A stretch of 64,000 bases of DNA, taken from Pempheris klunzingeri. Taxonomy: Eukaryota > Chordata > Actinopteri > Acropomatiformes > Pempheridae. The translations under genes were made by a program, and so were the position numbers. The stretch is taken from positions 18,452,408 through 18,516,407 of the forward strand of contig NC_092033.1 in assembly GCF_042242105.1 (NCBI RefSeq), read 5' to 3'. Each line of letters starts with the position of its first letter. The stretch's first letter is position 1. Shown piece by piece: positions 11,028 to 22,296 of this stretch. The notes beneath the pieces were generated by a model that saw nothing but the letters and a program-made list of their open reading frames with translations, did no database searches and had not been told where the DNA came from.

Positions 11028-11381
11028 GGAGCTGATGTGCTTCCTGAGGACGCTAAAGTGAATGAAAAATGATCACCCTCCCTAAAGCTTGGCTTCCTTG
11101 TTTGTCTCACCTTCATAAACTCTTCTTTGCCACAAGCAATTTAATGTGCTTTGATGACAAATTATACAGTCTTTTGAAAATAGTAAAACATATTGTCACA
11201 GACTTTTGGACAAGCCATCAGGGGCACTTGACAGAAGCGATAATTCAGAAACTTGGGCTGCTTGCAGTTCCTTTAGAAAGGTTATTCAGTCTTACTGAAA
11301 CAACTTTCCAACCTTTGTTCTGGTACTTCTTGGCTAGAAGACCGACCTCAGGTACAAGTTCATGAGACAGCTAAAGCCACA

Positions 11382-11453
11382 TTCCCTGACCGGGAATCGA
11401 ACCCGGGCCGCGGCGGTGAAAGCGCCGAATCCTAGCCACTAGACCATCAGGGA
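11382..11453 (-). tRNA. tRNA-Glu-TTC: tRNA-Glu (UUC)
   Basis: Consensus UUC copy, second slot of the 1,676-bp block that starts at 10671. Confidence 0.9.
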
Positions 11454-11807
11454 GGAGCTAATGTGCTTCTTGAGGACGCTAACGTGAATGAAAAATGATC
11501 ACCCTCCCTAAAGCTTGGCTTCCTTGTTTGTCTCACCTGAATAAACTCTTCTTTGCCACAAGCAATTTAATGTGCTTTGATGACAAATTATTCAGTCTTT
11601 TGAAAACAGTAAAACACATTGTCACAGACTTTTGGACAAGCCGTCAGTGGCACTTGACGGGTGAGATAATTCAGAAACTTGGGCTGCTTGCAGTTCCTTT
11701 AGAAAGGTTATTCATTCTTACTGAAACAACTTTCCAACCTTTGTTCTGGTACTTCTTGGCTAGAAGACCGAGCTCAGGTACAAGTTCATGAGACAGCTAA
11801 AGCCACA

Positions 11808-11879
11808 TTCCCTGACCGGGAATCGAACCCGGGCCGCGGCGGTGAGAGCGCCGAATCCTAGCCACTAGACCATCAGGGA
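11808..11879 (-). tRNA. tRNA-Glu-CTC: tRNA-Glu (CUC)
   Basis: Consensus CUC copy, third slot of the block from 10671. Confidence 0.9.
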
Positions 11880-12233
11880 GGAGCTGATGTGCTTCCTGAG
11901 GACGCTAAAGTGAATGAAAAATGATCACCCTCCCTAAAGCTTGGCTTCCTTGTTTGTCTCAACTTCATAAACTCTTCTTTGCCACAAGCAATTTAATGTG
12001 CTTTGATGACAAATTATACAGTCTTTTGAAAATAGTAAAACATATTGTCACAGACTTTGGGACAAGCCGTCAGGGGCACTTGACAGAAGCGATAATTCAG
12101 AAACTTGGGCTGCTTGCAGTTCCTTTAGAAAGGTTATTCAGTCTTACTGAAACAACTTTCCAACCTTTGTTCTGGTACTTCTTGGCTAGAAGACCGAGCT
12201 CAGGTACAAGTTCATGACACAGCTAAAGCCACA

Positions 12234-12305
12234 TTCCCTGACCGGGAATCGAACCCGGGCCGCGGCGGTGAGAGCGCCGAATCCTAGCCACTAGACCATC
12301 AGGGA
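12234..12305 (-). tRNA. tRNA-Glu-CTC: tRNA-Glu (CUC)
   Basis: Consensus CUC copy, fourth slot of the block from 10671. The adjoining spacer reads catgacacag in place of catgagacag, a marker shared with 13910 and 17680. Confidence 0.9.
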
Positions 12306-12659
12306 GGAGCTGATGTGCTTCCTGAGGACGCTAAAGTGAATGAAAAATGATCACCCTCCCTAAAGCTTGGCTTCCTTGTTTGTCTCACCTTCATAAACTC
12401 TTCTTTGCCACAAGCAATTTAATGTGCTTTGATGACAAATTATTCAGTCTTTTGAAAATAGTAAAACACATTGTCACAGACTTTTGGACAAGCCGTCAGT
12501 GGCACTTGACGGATGCGATAATTCAGAAACTTGGGCTGCTTGCAGTTCCTTTAGAAAGGTTATTCAGTCTTACTGAAACAACTTTCCAACCTTTGTTCTG
12601 GTACTTCTTGGCTAGAAGACCGACCTCAGGTACAAGTTCATGAGACAGCTAAAGCCACA

Positions 12660-12703
12660 TTCCCTGACCGGGAATCGAATCCTAGCCACTAGACCATCAG
12701 GGA
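12660..12703 (-). pseudogene. 44-nt deleted tRNA-Glu
   Basis: Same deletion junction, first slot of the block from 12347. Confidence 0.92.
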
Positions 12704-13057
12704 GGAGCTGATGTGCTTCCTGAGGACGCTAAAGTGAATGAAAAATGATCACCCTCCCTAAAGCTTGGCTTCCTTGTTTGTCTCACCTTCATAAACTCTT
12801 CTTTGCCACAAGCAATTTAATGTGCTTTGATGACAAATTATACAGTCTTTTGAAAATAGTAAAACATATTGTCACAGACTTTTGGACAAGCCATCAGGGG
12901 CACTTGACAGAAGCGATAATTCAGAAACTTGGGCTGCTTGCAGTTCCTTTAGAAAGGTTATTCAGTCTTACTGAAACAACTTTCCAACCTTTGTTCTGGT
13001 ACTTCTTGGCTAGAAGACCGACCTCAGGTACAAGTTCATGAGACAGCTAAAGCCACA

Positions 13058-13129
13058 TTCCCTGACCGGGAATCGAACCCGGGCCGCGGCGGTGAAAGCG
13101 CCGAATCCTAGCCACTAGACCATCAGGGA
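13058..13129 (-). tRNA. tRNA-Glu-TTC: tRNA-Glu (UUC)
   Basis: Consensus UUC copy, exactly 1,676 bp after the one at 11382. Confidence 0.9.
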
Positions 13130-13483
13130 GGAGCTAATGTGCTTCTTGAGGACGCTAACGTGAATGAAAAATGATCACCCTCCCTAAAGCTTGGCTTCCT
13201 TGTTTGTCTCACCTGAATAAACTCTTCTTTGCCACAAGCAATTTAATGTGCTTTGATGACAAATTATTCAGTCTTTTGAAAACAGTAAAACACATTGTCA
13301 CAGACTTTTGGACAAGCCGTCAGTGGCACTTGACGGGTGAGATAATTCAGAAACTTGGGCTGCTTGCAGTTCCTTTAGAAAGGTTATTCATTCTTACTGA
13401 AACAACTTTCCAACCTTTGTTCTGGTACTTCTTGGCTAGAAGACCGAGCTCAGGTACAAGTTCATGAGACAGCTAAAGCCACA

Positions 13484-13555
13484 TTCCCTGACCGGGAATC
13501 GAACCCGGGCCGCGGCGGTGAGAGCGCCGAATCCTAGCCACTAGACCATCAGGGA
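13484..13555 (-). tRNA. tRNA-Glu-CTC: tRNA-Glu (CUC)
   Basis: Consensus CUC copy, third slot of the block from 12347. Confidence 0.9.
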
Positions 13556-13909
13556 GGAGCTGATGTGCTTCCTGAGGACGCTAAAGTGAATGAAAAATGA
13601 TCACCCTCCCTAAAGCTTGGCTTCCTTGTTTGTCTCAACTTCATAAACTCTTCTTTGCCACAAGCAATTTAATGTGCTTTGATGACAAATTATACAGTCT
13701 TTTGAAAATAGTAAAACATATTGTCACAGACTTTGGGACAAGCCGTCAGGGGCACTTGACAGAAGCGATAATTCAGAAACTTGGGCTGCTTGCAGTTCCT
13801 TTAGAAAGGTTATTCAGTCTTACTGAAACAACTTTCCAACCTTTGTTCTGGTACTTCTTGGCTAGAAGACCGAGCTCAGGTACAAGTTCATGACACAGCT
13901 AAAGCCACA

Positions 13910-13981
13910 TTCCCTGACCGGGAATCGAACCCGGGCCGCGGCGGTGAGAGCGCCGAATCCTAGCCACTAGACCATCAGGGA
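13910..13981 (-). tRNA. tRNA-Glu-CTC: tRNA-Glu (CUC)
   Basis: Consensus CUC copy, fourth slot of the block from 12347, with the catgacacag spacer marker. Confidence 0.9.
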
Positions 13982-14335
13982 GGAGCTGATGTGCTTCCTG
14001 AGGACGCTAAAGTGAATGAAAAATGATCACCCTCCCTAAAGCTTGGCTTCCTTGTTTGTCTCACCTTCATAAACTCTTCTTTGCCACAAGCAATTTAATG
14101 TGCTTTGATGACAAATTATTCAGTCTTTTGAAAATAGTAAAACACATTGTCACAGACTTTTGGACAAGCCGTCAGTGGCACTTGACGGATGCGATAATTC
14201 AGAAACTTGGGCTGCTTGCAGTTCCTTTAGAAAGGTTATTCAGTCTTACTGAAACAACTTTCCAACCTTTGTTCTGGTACTTCTTGGCTAGAAGACCGAC
14301 CTCAGGTACAAGTTCATGAGACAGCTAAAGCCACA

Positions 14336-14379
14336 TTCCCTGACCGGGAATCGAATCCTAGCCACTAGACCATCAGGGA
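14336..14379 (-). pseudogene. 44-nt deleted tRNA-Glu
   Basis: Same deletion junction, first slot of the longer 2,094-bp block from 14023. Confidence 0.92.
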
Positions 14380-14733
14380 GGAGCTGATGTGCTTCCTGAG
14401 GACGCTAAAGTGAATGAAAAATGATCACCCTCCCTAAAGCTTGGCTTCCTTGTTTGTCTCACCTTCATAAACTCTTCTTTGCCACAAGCAATTTAATGTG
14501 CTTTGATGACAAATTATACAGTCTTTTGAAAATAGTAAAACATATTGTCACAGACTTTTGGACAAGCCATCAGGGGCACTTGACAGAAGCGATAATTCAG
14601 AAACTTGGGCTGCTTGCAGTTCCTTTAGAAAGGTTATTCAGTCTTACTGAAACAACTTTCCAACCTTTGTTCTGGTACTTCTTGGCTAGAAGACCGACCT
14701 CAGGTACAAGTTCATGAGACAGCTAAAGCCACA

Positions 14734-14805
14734 TTCCCTGACCGGGAATCGAACCCGGGCCGCGGCGGTGAAAGCGCCGAATCCTAGCCACTAGACCATC
14801 AGGGA
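14734..14805 (-). tRNA. tRNA-Glu-TTC: tRNA-Glu (UUC)
   Basis: Consensus UUC copy, second slot of the block from 14023. Confidence 0.9.
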
Positions 14806-15159
14806 GGAGCTAATGTGCTTCTTGAGGACGCTAACGTGAATGAAAAATGATCACCCTCCCTAAAGCTTGGCTTCCTTGTTTGTCTCACCTGAATAAACTC
14901 TTCTTTGCCACAAGCAATTTAATGTGCTTTGATGACAAATTATTCAGTCTTTTGAAAATAGTAAAACACATTGTCACAGACTTTTGGATAAACCGTCAGT
15001 GGCACTTGACGGATGCGATAATTCGGAGACTTGGGCTGCTTGCAGTTCCTTTAGAAAGGTTATTCAGTCTTACTGAAACAACTTTCCAACCTTTGTTCTG
15101 GTACTTCTTGGCTAGAAGACCGAGCTCAGGTACAAGTTCATGAGACAGCTAAAGCCACA

Positions 15160-15231
15160 TTCCCTGACCGGGAATCGAACCCGGGCCGCGGCGGTGAGAG
15201 CGCCGAATCCTAGCCACTAGACCATCAGGGA
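15160..15231 (-). tRNA. tRNA-Glu-CTC: tRNA-Glu (CUC)
   Basis: Consensus CUC copy. The adjoining spacer (14847) mixes type C at its start with the ttggataaacc variant further on, which looks like a recombinant spacer. Confidence 0.9.
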
Positions 15232-15577
15232 GGAGCTGATGTGCTTCCTGAGGACGCTAAAGTGAATGAAAAATGATCACCCTCCCTAAAGCTTGGCTTC
15301 CTTGTTTGTCTCACCTTCATAAACTCTTCTTTGCCACAAGCAATTTAATGTGCTTTGATGACAAATTATTCAGTCTTTTGAAAACAGTAAAACACATTGT
15401 CACAGACTTTTGGACAAGCGAGATAACAAGGTGAGATAATTCAGAAACTTGGGCTGTTTGCAGTTCCTTTAGAAAGGTTATTCAGTCTTACTGAAACAAC
15501 TTTCCAACCTTTGTTCTGGTACTTCTTGGCTAGAAGACCGACCTCAGGTACAAGTTCATGAGACAGCTAAAGCCGCA

Positions 15578-15649
15578 TTCCCTGACCGGGAATCGAACCC
15601 GGGCCGCGGCGGTGAGAGCGCCGAATCCTAGCCACTAGACCATCAGGGA
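15578..15649 (-). tRNA. tRNA-Glu-CTC: tRNA-Glu (CUC)
   Basis: Consensus CUC copy after the second 418-bp unit (spacer 15273), with the gccgcatt flank marker. Confidence 0.9.
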
Positions 15650-16003
15650 GGAGCTGATGTGCTTCCTGAGGACGCTAAAGTGAATGAAAAATGATCACCC
15701 TCCCTAAAGCTTGGCTTCCTTGTTTGTCTCAACTTCATAAACTCTTCTTTGCCACAAGCAATTTAATGTGCTTTGATGACAAATTATACAGTCTTTTGAA
15801 AATAGTAAAACATATTGTCACAGACTTTGGGACAAGCCGTCAGGGGCACTTGACAGAAGCGATAATTCAGAAACTTGGGCTGCTTGCAGTTCCTTTAGAA
15901 AGGTTATTCAGTCTTACTGAAACAACTTTCCAACCTTTGTTCTGGTACTTCTTGGCTAGAAGACCGAGCTCAGGTACAAGTTCATGAGACAGCTAAAGCC
16001 ACA

Positions 16004-16075
16004 TTCCCTGACCGGGAATCGAACCCGGGCCGCGGCGGTGAGAGCGCCGAATCCTAGCCACTAGACCATCAGGGA
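16004..16075 (-). tRNA. tRNA-Glu-CTC: tRNA-Glu (CUC)
   Basis: Consensus CUC copy and the third CUC in a row, because the 2,094-bp block has one extra unit. Confidence 0.9.
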
Positions 16076-16429
16076 GGAGCTGATGTGCTTCCTGAGGACG
16101 CTAAAGTGAATGAAAAATGATCACCCTCCCTAAAGCTTGGCTTCCTTGTTTGTCTCACCTTCATAAACTCTTCTTTGCCACAAGCAATTTAATGTGCTTT
16201 GATGACAAATTATTCAGTCTTTTGAAAATAGTAAAACACATTGTCACAGACTTTTGGACAAGCCGTCAGTGGCACTTGACGGATGCGATAATTCAGAAAC
16301 TTGGGCTGCTTGCAGTTCCTTTAGAAAGGTTATTCAGTCTTACTGAAACAACTTTCCAACCTTTGTTCTGGTACTTCTTGGCTAGAAGACCGACCTCAGG
16401 TACAAGTTCATGAGACAGCTAAAGCCACA

Positions 16430-16473
16430 TTCCCTGACCGGGAATCGAATCCTAGCCACTAGACCATCAGGGA
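16430..16473 (-). pseudogene. 44-nt deleted tRNA-Glu
   Basis: Same deletion junction, first slot of the block from 16117. Confidence 0.92.
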
Positions 16474-16827
16474 GGAGCTGATGTGCTTCCTGAGGACGCT
16501 AAAGTGAATGAAAAATGATCACCCTCCCTAAAGCTTGGCTTCCTTGTTTGTCTCACCTTCATAAACTCTTCTTTGCCACAAGCAATTTAATGTGCTTTGA
16601 TGACAAATTATACAGTCTTTTGAAAATAGTAAAACATATTGTCACAGACTTTTGGACAAGCCATCAGGGGCACTTGACAGAAGCGATAATTCAGAAACTT
16701 GGGCTGCTTGCAGTTCCTTTAGAAAGGTTATTCAGTCTTACTGAAACAACTTTCCAACCTTTGTTCTGGTACTTCTTGGCTAGAAGACCGACCTCAGGTA
16801 CAAGTTCATGAGACAGCTAAAGCCACA

Positions 16828-16899
16828 TTCCCTGACCGGGAATCGAACCCGGGCCGCGGCGGTGAAAGCGCCGAATCCTAGCCACTAGACCATCAGGGA
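16828..16899 (-). tRNA. tRNA-Glu-TTC: tRNA-Glu (UUC)
   Basis: Consensus UUC copy, second slot of the block from 16117. Confidence 0.9.
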
Positions 16900-17253
16900 G
16901 GAGCTAATGTGCTTCTTGAGGACGCTAACGTGAATGAAAAATGATCACCCTCCCTAAAGCTTGGCTTCCTTGTTTGTCTCACCTGAATAAACTCTTCTTT
17001 GCCACAAGCAATTTAATGTGCTTTGATGACAAATTATTCAGTCTTTTGAAAACAGTAAAACACATTGTCACAGACTTTTGGACAAGCCGTCAGTGGCACT
17101 TGACGGGTGAGATAATTCAGAAACTTGGGCTGCTTGCAGTTCCTTTAGAAAGGTTATTCAGTCTTACTGAAACAACTTTCCAACCTTTGTTCTGGTACTT
17201 CTTGGCTAGAAGACCGAGCTCAGGTACAAGTTCATGAGACAGCTAAAGCCACA

Positions 17254-17325
17254 TTCCCTGACCGGGAATCGAACCCGGGCCGCGGCGGTGAGAGCGCCGA
17301 ATCCTAGCCACTAGACCATCAGGGA
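17254..17325 (-). tRNA. tRNA-Glu-CTC: tRNA-Glu (CUC)
   Basis: Consensus CUC copy, third slot of the block from 16117. Confidence 0.9.
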
Positions 17326-17679
17326 GGAGCTGATGTGCTTCCTGAGGACGCTAAAGTGAATGAAAAATGATCACCCTCCCTAAAGCTTGGCTTCCTTGTT
17401 TGTCTCAACTTCATAAACTCTTCTTTGCCACAAGCAATTTAATGTGCTTTGATGACAAATTATACAGTCTTTTGAAAATAGTAAAACATATTGTCACAGA
17501 CTTTGGGACAAGCCGTCAGGGGCACTTGACAGAAGCGATAATTCAGAAACTTGGGCTGCTTGCAGTTCCTTTAGAAAGGTTATTCAGTCTTACTGAAACA
17601 ACTTTCCAACCTTTGTTCTGGTACTTCTTGGCTAGAAGACCGAGCTCAGGTACAAGTTCATGACACAGCTAAAGCCACA

Positions 17680-17751
17680 TTCCCTGACCGGGAATCGAAC
17701 CCGGGCCGCGGCGGTGAGAGCGCCGAATCCTAGCCACTAGACCATCAGGGA
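17680..17751 (-). tRNA. tRNA-Glu-CTC: tRNA-Glu (CUC)
   Basis: Consensus CUC copy, fourth slot of the block from 16117, with the catgacacag spacer marker. Confidence 0.9.
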
Positions 17752-18105
17752 GGAGCTGATGTGCTTCCTGAGGACGCTAAAGTGAATGAAAAATGATCAC
17801 CCTCCCTAAAGCTTGGCTTCCTTGTTTGTCTCACCTTCATAAACTCTTCTTTGCCACAAGCAATTTAATGTGCTTTGATGACAAATTATTCAGTCTTTTG
17901 AAAATAGTAAAACACATTGTCACAGACTTTTGGACAAGCCGTCAGTGGCACTTGACGGATGCGATAATTCAGAAACTTGGGCTGCTTGCAGTTCCTTTAG
18001 AAAGGTTATTCAGTCTTACTGAAACAACTTTCCAACCTTTGTTCTGGTACTTCTTGGCTAGAAGACCGACCTCAGGTACAAGTTCATGAGACAGCTAAAG
18101 CCACA

Positions 18106-18149
18106 TTCCCTGACCGGGAATCGAATCCTAGCCACTAGACCATCAGGGA
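18106..18149 (-). pseudogene. 44-nt deleted tRNA-Glu
   Basis: Same deletion junction, first slot of the 2,094-bp block from 17793. Confidence 0.92.
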
Positions 18150-18503
18150 GGAGCTGATGTGCTTCCTGAGGACGCTAAAGTGAATGAAAAATGATCACCC
18201 TCCCTAAAGCTTGGCTTCCTTGTTTGTCTCACCTTCATAAACTCTTCTTTGCCACAAGCAATTTAATGTGCTTTGATGACAAATTATACAGTCTTTTGAA
18301 AATAGTAAAACATATTGTCACAGACTTTTGGACAAGCCATCAGGGGCACTTGACAGAAGCGATAATTCAGAAACTTGGGCTGCTTGCAGTTCCTTTAGAA
18401 AGGTTATTCAGTCTTACTGAAACAACTTTCCAACCTTTGTTCTGGTACTTCTTGGCTAGAAGACCGACCTCAGGTACAAGTTCATGAGACAGCTAAAGCC
18501 ACA

Positions 18504-18575
18504 TTCCCTGACCGGGAATCGAACCCGGGCCGCGGCGGTGAAAGCGCCGAATCCTAGCCACTAGACCATCAGGGA
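18504..18575 (-). tRNA. tRNA-Glu-TTC: tRNA-Glu (UUC)
   Basis: Consensus UUC copy, second slot of the block from 17793. Confidence 0.9.
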
Positions 18576-18929
18576 GGAGCTAATGTGCTTCTTGAGGACG
18601 CTAACGTGAATGAAAAATGATCACCCTCCCTAAAGCTTGGCTTCCTTGTTTGTCTCACCTGAATAAACTCTTCTTTGCCACAAGCAATTTAATGTGCTTT
18701 GATGACAAATTATTCAGTCTTTTGAAAACAGTAAAACACATTGTCACAGACTTTTGGACAAGCCGTCAGTGGCACTTGACGGGTGAGATAATTCAGAAAC
18801 TTGGGCTGCTTGCAGTTCCTTTAGAAAGGTTATTCATTCTTACTGAAACAACTTTCCAACCTTTGTTCTGGTACTTCTTGGCTAGAAGACCGAGCTCAGG
18901 TACAAGTTCATGAGACAGCTAAAGCCACA

Positions 18930-19001
18930 TTCCCTGACCGGGAATCGAACCCGGGCCGCGGCGGTGAGAGCGCCGAATCCTAGCCACTAGACCATCAGGG
19001 A
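18930..19001 (-). tRNA. tRNA-Glu-CTC: tRNA-Glu (CUC)
   Basis: Consensus CUC copy, third slot of the block from 17793. Confidence 0.9.
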
Positions 19002-19347
19002 GGAGCTGATGTGCTTCCTGAGGACGCTAAAGTGAATGAAAAATGATCACCCTCCCTAAAGCTTGGCTTCCTTGTTTGTCTCACCTTCATAAACTCTTCT
19101 TTGCCACAAGCAATTTAATGTGCTTTGATGACAAATTATTCAGTCTTTTGAAAACAGTAAAACACATTGTCACAGACTTTTGGACAAGCGAGATAACAAG
19201 GTGAGATAATTCAGAAACTTGGGCTGTTTGCAGTTCCTTTAGAAAGGTTATTCAGTCTTACTGAAACAACTTTCCAACCTTTGTTCTGGTACTTCTTGGC
19301 TAGAAGACCGACCTCAGGTACAAGTTCATGAGACAGCTAAAGCCGCA

Positions 19348-19419
19348 TTCCCTGACCGGGAATCGAACCCGGGCCGCGGCGGTGAGAGCGCCGAATCCTA
19401 GCCACTAGACCATCAGGGA
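19348..19419 (-). tRNA. tRNA-Glu-CTC: tRNA-Glu (CUC)
   Basis: Consensus CUC copy after the third 418-bp unit (spacer 19043), with the gccgcatt flank marker. Confidence 0.9.
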
Positions 19420-19773
19420 GGAGCTGATGTGCTTCCTGAGGACGCTAAAGTGAATAAAAAATGATCACCCTCCCTAAAGCTTGGCTTCCTTGTTTGTCTC
19501 AACTTCATAAACTCTTCTTTGCCACAAGCAATTTAATGTGCTTTGATGACAAATTATACAGTCTTTTGAAAATAGTAAAACATATTGTCACAGACTTTGG
19601 GACAAGCCGTCAGGGGCACTTGACAGAAGCGATAATTCAGAAACTTGGGCTGCTTGCAGTTCCTTTAGAAAGGTTATTCAGTCTTACTGAAACAACTTTC
19701 CAACCTTTGTTCTGGTACTTCTTGGCTAGAAGACCGAGCTCAGGTACAAGTTCATGAGACAGCTAAAGCCACA

Positions 19774-19845
19774 TTCCCTGACCGGGAATCGAACCCGGGC
19801 CGCGGCGGTGAGAGCGCCGAATCCTAGCCACTAGACCATCAGGGA
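19774..19845 (-). tRNA. tRNA-Glu-CTC: tRNA-Glu (CUC)
   Basis: Consensus CUC copy, last slot of the 2,094-bp block from 17793. Confidence 0.9.
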
Positions 19846-20199
19846 GGAGCTGATGTGCTTCCTGAGGACGCTAAAGTGAATGAAAAATGATCACCCTCCC
19901 TAAAGCTTGGCTTCCTTGTTTGTCTCACCTTCATAAACTCTTCTTTGCCACAAGCAATTTAATGTGCTTTGATGACAAATTATTCAGTCTTTTGAAAATA
20001 GTAAAACACATTGTCACAGACTTTTGGACAAGCCGTCAGTGGCACTTGACGGATGCGATAATTCAGAAACTTGGGCTGCTTGCAGTTCCTTTAGAAAGGT
20101 TATTCAGTCTTACTGAAACAACTTTCCAACCTTTGTTCTGGTACTTCTTGGCTAGAAGACCGACCTCAGGTACAAGTTCATGAGACAGCTAAAGCCACA

Positions 20200-20243
20200 T
20201 TCCCTGACCGGGAATCGAATCCTAGCCACTAGACCATCAGGGA
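20200..20243 (-). pseudogene. 44-nt deleted tRNA-Glu
   Basis: Last of the 13 copies with the 28-bp deletion. Confidence 0.92.
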
Positions 20244-20597
20244 GGAGCTGATGTGCTTCCTGAGGACGCTAAAGTGAATGAAAAATGATCACCCTCCCTA
20301 AAGCTTGGCTTCCTTGTTTGTCTCACCTTCATAAACTCTTCTTTGCCACAAGCAATTTAATGTGCTTTGATGACAAATTATACAGTCTTTTGAAAATAGT
20401 AAAACACATTGTCACAGACTTTTGGACAAGCCATCAGGGGCACTTGACAGAAGCGATAATTCAGAAACTTGGGCTGCTTGCAGTTCCTTTAGAAAGGTTA
20501 TTCAGTCTTACTGAAACAACTTTCCAACCTTTGTTCTGGTACTTCTTGGCTAGAAGACCGAGCTCAGGTACAAGTTCATGAGACAGCTAAAGCCACA

Positions 20598-20669
20598 TTC
20601 CCTGACCGGGAATCGAACCCGGGCCGCGGTGGTGAAAGCGCCGAATCCTAGCCACTAGACCATCAGGGA
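20598..20669 (-). tRNA. tRNA-Glu-TTC: tRNA-Glu (UUC), anticodon-stem mismatch
   Basis: Anticodon TTC. The plus strand reads gcggtggtgaaag for gcggcggtgaaag, putting A at position 40 opposite C30. This breaks one pair in the anticodon stem, so function is doubtful. The promoter boxes are intact. Confidence 0.72.
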
Positions 20670-21023
20670 GGAGCTAATGTGCTTCTTGAGGACGCTAACG
20701 TGAATGAAAAATGATCACCCTCCCTAAAGCTTGGCTTCCTTGTTTGTCTCACCTGAATAAACTCTTCTTTGCCACAAGCAATTTAATGTGCTTTGATGAC
20801 AAATTATTCAGTCTTTTGAAAACAGTAAAACACATTGTCACAGACTTTTGGACAAGCCGTCAGTGGCACTTGACGGGTGAGATAATTCAGAAACTTGGGC
20901 TGCTTGCAGTTCCTTTAGAAAGGTTATTCATTCTTACTGAAACAACTTTCCAACCTTTGTTCTGGTACTTCTTGGCTAGAAGACCGAGCTCAGGTACAAG
21001 TTCATGAGACAGCTAAAGCCACA

Positions 21024-21095
21024 TTCCCTGACCGGGAATCGAACCCGGGCCGCGGCGGTGAGAGCGCCGAATCCTAGCCACTAGACCATCAGGGA
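21024..21095 (-). tRNA. tRNA-Glu-CTC: tRNA-Glu (CUC)
   Basis: Consensus CUC copy after the last type C spacer (20711). Confidence 0.9.
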
Positions 21096-21449
21096 GGAGC
21101 TGATGTGCTTCCTGAGGACGCTAAAGTGAATGAAAAATGATCACCCTCCCTAAAGCTTGGCTTCCTTGTTTGTCTCACCTTCATAAACTCTTCTTTGCCA
21201 CAAGCAATTTAATGTGCTTTGATGACAAATTATTCAGTCTTTTGAAAATAGTAAAACACATTGTCACAGACTTTTGGACAAGCCGTCAGTGGCACTTGAC
21301 GGATGCGATAATTCAGAAACTTGGGCTGCTTGCAGTTCCTTTAGAAAGGTTATTCAGTCTTACTGAAACAACTTTCCAACCTTTGTTCTGGTACTTCTTG
21401 GCTAGAAGACCGACCTCAGGTACAAGTTCATGAGACAGCTAAAGCCACA

Positions 21450-21521
21450 TTCCCTGACCGGGAATCGAATCCGGGCCGCGGCGGTGAGAGCGCCGAATCC
21501 TAGCCACTAGACCATCAGGGA
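21450..21521 (-). tRNA. tRNA-Glu-CTC: tRNA-Glu (CUC), altered B box
   Basis: Full length with anticodon CTC, but the plus strand reads tcgaatccggg for tcgaacccggg. Position 53 is therefore A, which breaks the conserved G53-C61 pair, and the B box becomes GATTCGATTCC, the sequence found in the 44-nt deleted copies. It may be a conversion product between deleted and full-length copies, or a simple point change. Confidence 0.7.
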
Positions 21522-21875
21522 GGAGCTGATGTGCTTCCTGAGGACGCTAAAGTGAATGAAAAATGATCACCCTCCCTAAAGCTTGGCTTCCTTGTTTGTC
21601 TCACCTTCATAAACTCTTCTTTGCCACAAGCAATTTAATGTGCTTTGATGACAAATTATTCAGTCTTTTGAAAATAGTAAAACACATTGTCACAGACTTT
21701 TGGATAAACCGTCAGTGGCACTTGACGGATGCGATAATTCGGAGACTTGGGCTGCTTGCAGTTCCTTTAGAAAGGTTATTCAGTCTTACTGAAACAACTT
21801 TCCAACCTTTGTTCTGGTACTTCTTGGCTAGAAGACCGAGCTCAGGTACAAGTTCATGAGACAGCTAAAGCCACA

Positions 21876-21947
21876 TTCCCTGACCGGGAATCGAACCCGG
21901 GCCGCGGCGGTGAGAGCGCCGAATCCTAGCCACTAGACCATCAGGGA
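21876..21947 (-). tRNA. tRNA-Glu-CTC: tRNA-Glu (CUC)
   Basis: Last consensus tRNA of the array before the decayed edge unit. Confidence 0.9.
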
Positions 21948-22296
21948 GGAGCTGATGTGCTTCCTGAGGACGCTAAAGTGAATGAAAAATGATCACCCTC
22001 CCGAAAGCTTGGCTTCCTTGTTTGTCTCACCTTCATAAACTCTTCTTTGCCACAAGCAATTTAATGTGCTTTGATGACAAATTATACAGTCTTTTGAAAA
22101 TAGTAAAACATATTGTCACAGACTTTTGGACAAGCCGTCAGGGGCACTTGACGGAAGCGATAATACTACTTGGAGGTCCTGTGCAGAGGTTTTTCATTCT
22201 TTCTGAAACAACTTTTCAACCTTTATTCTTTGTTTTGGCCCTTGTTGTCTCGAAGAGTGACCTCAGGTACAAGTTCATCAGAGAGCTAAAGCCACA

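Noticed and set aside
271-21859. A 98-codon open frame beginning MITLPKAWLPCLS in about 50 spacers, on the strand opposite the tRNAs
   Set aside because: The frame is kept because the units are near-identical recent copies. Differences include amino-acid changes without codon-position bias, the 418-bp units break it, and there is no known domain or promoter. It is treated as chance.
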